DNA of 7,405 nt, from NCBI GenBank assembly GCA_020720525.1, contig DYON01000072.1:3804-11208 (forward strand), in the 5' to 3' direction. Each line of letters opens with the position of its first letter. The first letter of the stretch is position 1. Of this stretch, positions 6,374 to 7,405 are shown piece by piece. Source of the stretch: Acetofilamentum sp. GTDB taxonomy: Bacteria > Bacteroidota > Bacteroidia > Bacteroidales > DTU049. The position numbers and the translations under genes were made by a program. A model generated the notes under the pieces. The model did no database searches. It was given only the letters and a program-made list of their open reading frames with translations, and had not been told where the DNA came from.

Positions 6374-7180
6374 TTATTTTAAAGGTGAATCTTTTTCTTT
6401 TTTCATGTGGTTGTAAACCATTTTATCGACCATTGCAGGAAAAAATTTTCCAAGAAAAACCACCAATTTTCCTTGCAAAGTCATTATTACCGAACGCTTA
6501 CGGCGAGCAATTCCCGACAAAATACGGTTTGCTACATCATCGGCTGTCATCAATTTACCTTCTTCGAGTGGTGTATCGCCTTGAGGTTTTCCGTCGGCAG
6601 TAAGTGCTGTATTGCGGATATTCGATGCGGTGAAACCAGGACAAGCAATCATTACATGCAAATCTTGTTTCAATGTTTCTACTCGCAAAGTATTGAGAAA
6701 GCCATGCATTGCAAATTTCGACGAAGAATATCCAGTACGTGCAGGCAAACCTTGAAATCCAGCTATCGACGACACCCCAACAACACTTCCTTTCGATTTG
6801 AGTAAATATGGCAATGCATAATGGGTACAATAGACCGTTCCCCAATAATTTACCGCCATTAATTGCTCGATGACCGATATATCGAGATCTTCGAAAATTG
6901 CACGCATCGAAATTCCAGCATTGTTGATAAGCACATCAATCTCGCCAAAACTACCTACTGCTTCGTGAATTATTTTTTCGCAATCGCTTTTTTTGCTTAC
7001 ATCGGCTTCAATAATCATTACTTCGGCATCTTCGTAGTCCGAAGCAATCTGCTGCATCTTCGATATATTGCGAGCAGCCATAACCACTTTGGCTCCTTGT
7101 TGTAGCAATTTGCGACACAAAGCCTCGCCAATTCCCGACGATGCACCTGTAACCACAACAACTTTTCCTTCAAAACCCAT
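6374..7180 (-). CDS. Classical short-chain dehydrogenase/reductase
   Basis: A 268-aa NAD(P)(H)-dependent oxidoreductase of the classical SDR superfamily. The Rossmann cofactor motif TGASSGIG is at residues 11-18, D60 lies in the adenine-binding ADVS segment, NNAG is at 86-89 and N111 is the structural asparagine. The catalytic Ser138, Tyr151 and Lys155 are present, the last two in YSSSK, and the PG turn is at 181-182. Residues A36-A37-R38 after the second strand hint at NADP(H) preference. The tail (231-260) has a hydrophobic, amphipathic stretch, VIMTLQGKLVVFLGKFF, similar to DHRS7-like SDRs and suggesting membrane association or a lipid-like substrate, though this is inference. I chose the ATG at 7180 because it sits the usual few residues before the first strand; an in-frame TTG lies six codons upstream at 7198. 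It is the first gene of a two-gene unit with the acidic protein. The substrate cannot be told. Confidence 0.93.
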   Translation of the reverse strand: MGFEGKVVVVTGASSGIGEALCRKLLQQGAKVVMAARNISKMQQIASDYEDAEVMIIEADVSKKSDCEKIIHEAVGSFGEIDVLINNAGISMRAIFEDLDISVIEQLMAVNYWGTVYCTHYALPYLLKSKGSVVGVSSIAGFQGLPARTGYSSSKFAMHGFLNTLRVETLKQDLHVMIACPGFTASNIRNTALTADGKPQGDTPLEEGKLMTADDVANRILSGIARRKRSVIMTLQGKLVVFLGKFFPAMVDKMVYNHMKKEKDSPLK

Positions 7181-7195
7181 ACGTCTAATTTTCTG

Positions 7196-7226
7196 CAATG
7201 ATACATATAATAATGATTGCCTGAAA
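7196..7226 (-). promoter_or_regulatory. Possible promoter of the dehydrogenase/acidic-protein unit
   Basis: On the minus strand TTTC (7226-7223) is followed after 19 bases by TATCATTG (7203-7196). This departs from TTTG and TAnnTTTG by one base each. The predicted start of transcription, near 7190, lies just upstream of the ATG at 7180 and would exclude the TTG at 7198 as the start codon. The spacing is right but the match is imperfect, so this is a modest call. Confidence 0.35.
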
Positions 7227-7304
7227 AAGTGATTTGCGAAAACCTTTAAACACAGGCTGTTGAAAAAAATAATTCTTTTTTCTGCACATTTTATTGCAAA
7301 AAGT

Positions 7305-7334
7305 TTTGGACAATAAAATATTTTTGTATTTTTG
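7305..7334 (+). promoter_or_regulatory. Promoter of the tRNA-Lys gene
   Basis: TTTG at 7305-7308 and TATTTTTG at 7327-7334 are 18 bases apart. The -7 element matches the Bacteroidota consensus fully, and the spacing is one base short of the usual 19-21. The tRNA begins 16 bases after the -7 element, leaving a short 5' leader for RNase P to remove. Confidence 0.7.
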
Positions 7335-7350
7335 CACTCCCAAATCAGAG

Positions 7351-7405
7351 GATTCAGTAGCTCAGCAGGTAGAGCACATCCCTTTTAAGGATGGGGTCCT
7401 GGGTT
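7351..7405 (+). tRNA. tRNA-Lys (anticodon UUU), cut by the window end
   Basis: The cloverleaf can be traced from the first base: acceptor strand GATTCAG (7351-7357), TA at positions 8-9 and D-arm GCTC...GAGC (7360-7375). The anticodon stem CATCC/GGATG (7377-7381 and 7389-7393) encloses the loop CTTTTAA, giving anticodon TTT at 7384-7386. The variable loop is GGGTC and the T-arm starts CTGGG-TT. The window stops inside the T-loop, so the 3' part of the T-arm, the acceptor partner and CCA are not visible. The identity as lysine follows from the anticodon. Confidence 0.93.

Noticed and set aside
6407..6845. Reading frames in other frames over the dehydrogenase gene
   Set aside because: The dehydrogenase frame has every SDR motif in order; the overlapping frames have none.

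Overview
The window looks like chromosomal DNA of a member of the Bacteroidota, probably an anaerobic or facultative Bacteroidales-like organism. Three things support this. Several upstream regions carry the Bacteroidota promoter pattern TTTG, 18-21 bases, TAnnTTTG. Start codons lack Shine-Dalgarno sequences and sit in A-rich leaders. The proteins are full of GAA, AAA and TCG codons in an AT-rich background. The assignment rests on signals and protein style, not on a marker gene. The anaerobic lean is inferred from the large Fe-S flavoprotein.

Layout from left to right. Bases 1-204 hold no gene. They hold a compact repeat structure: a perfect 21-bp inverted repeat with a 2-bp centre, fused to a 28-bp tandem repeat of about 3.5 copies, with one diverged inverted copy further left. 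Bases 205-3423 (minus) encode a YgfK-type flavin/iron-sulphur oxidoreductase of 1072 aa. Divergent from it, 3514-4296 (plus) encodes an N-terminally hydrophobic HExxH zinc-metallopeptidase-like protein. A small basic protein (4300-4530, minus) ends 3 bases from that gene's stop and is divergent from a 377-aa protein (4685-5818, plus). The 377-aa protein looks like a GAF-like sensor joined to a degenerate NtrC-type lid, with no AAA+ core. The AT-rich region between these two carries one excellent and one fair promoter and an unusual cluster of TTAAG/CTTAA motifs. At the right, a minus-strand pair encodes a short-chain dehydrogenase (6374-7180) and, 6 bases downstream, a very acidic 144-aa protein with an internal duplication (5933-6367). 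The window ends inside a tRNA-Lys(UUU) gene that has its own promoter.

How the genes relate. The only convincing operon is the dehydrogenase plus acidic protein. The YgfK-like enzyme appears to be a single gene here, without the molybdenum hydroxylase and amidohydrolase genes it neighbours in E. coli. I see no phage, transposase, CRISPR, toxin-antitoxin or recognised defence system. The items most worth a second look are the left-end repeat structure and the 76-aa/377-aa divergent pair with its motif-rich intergenic region.
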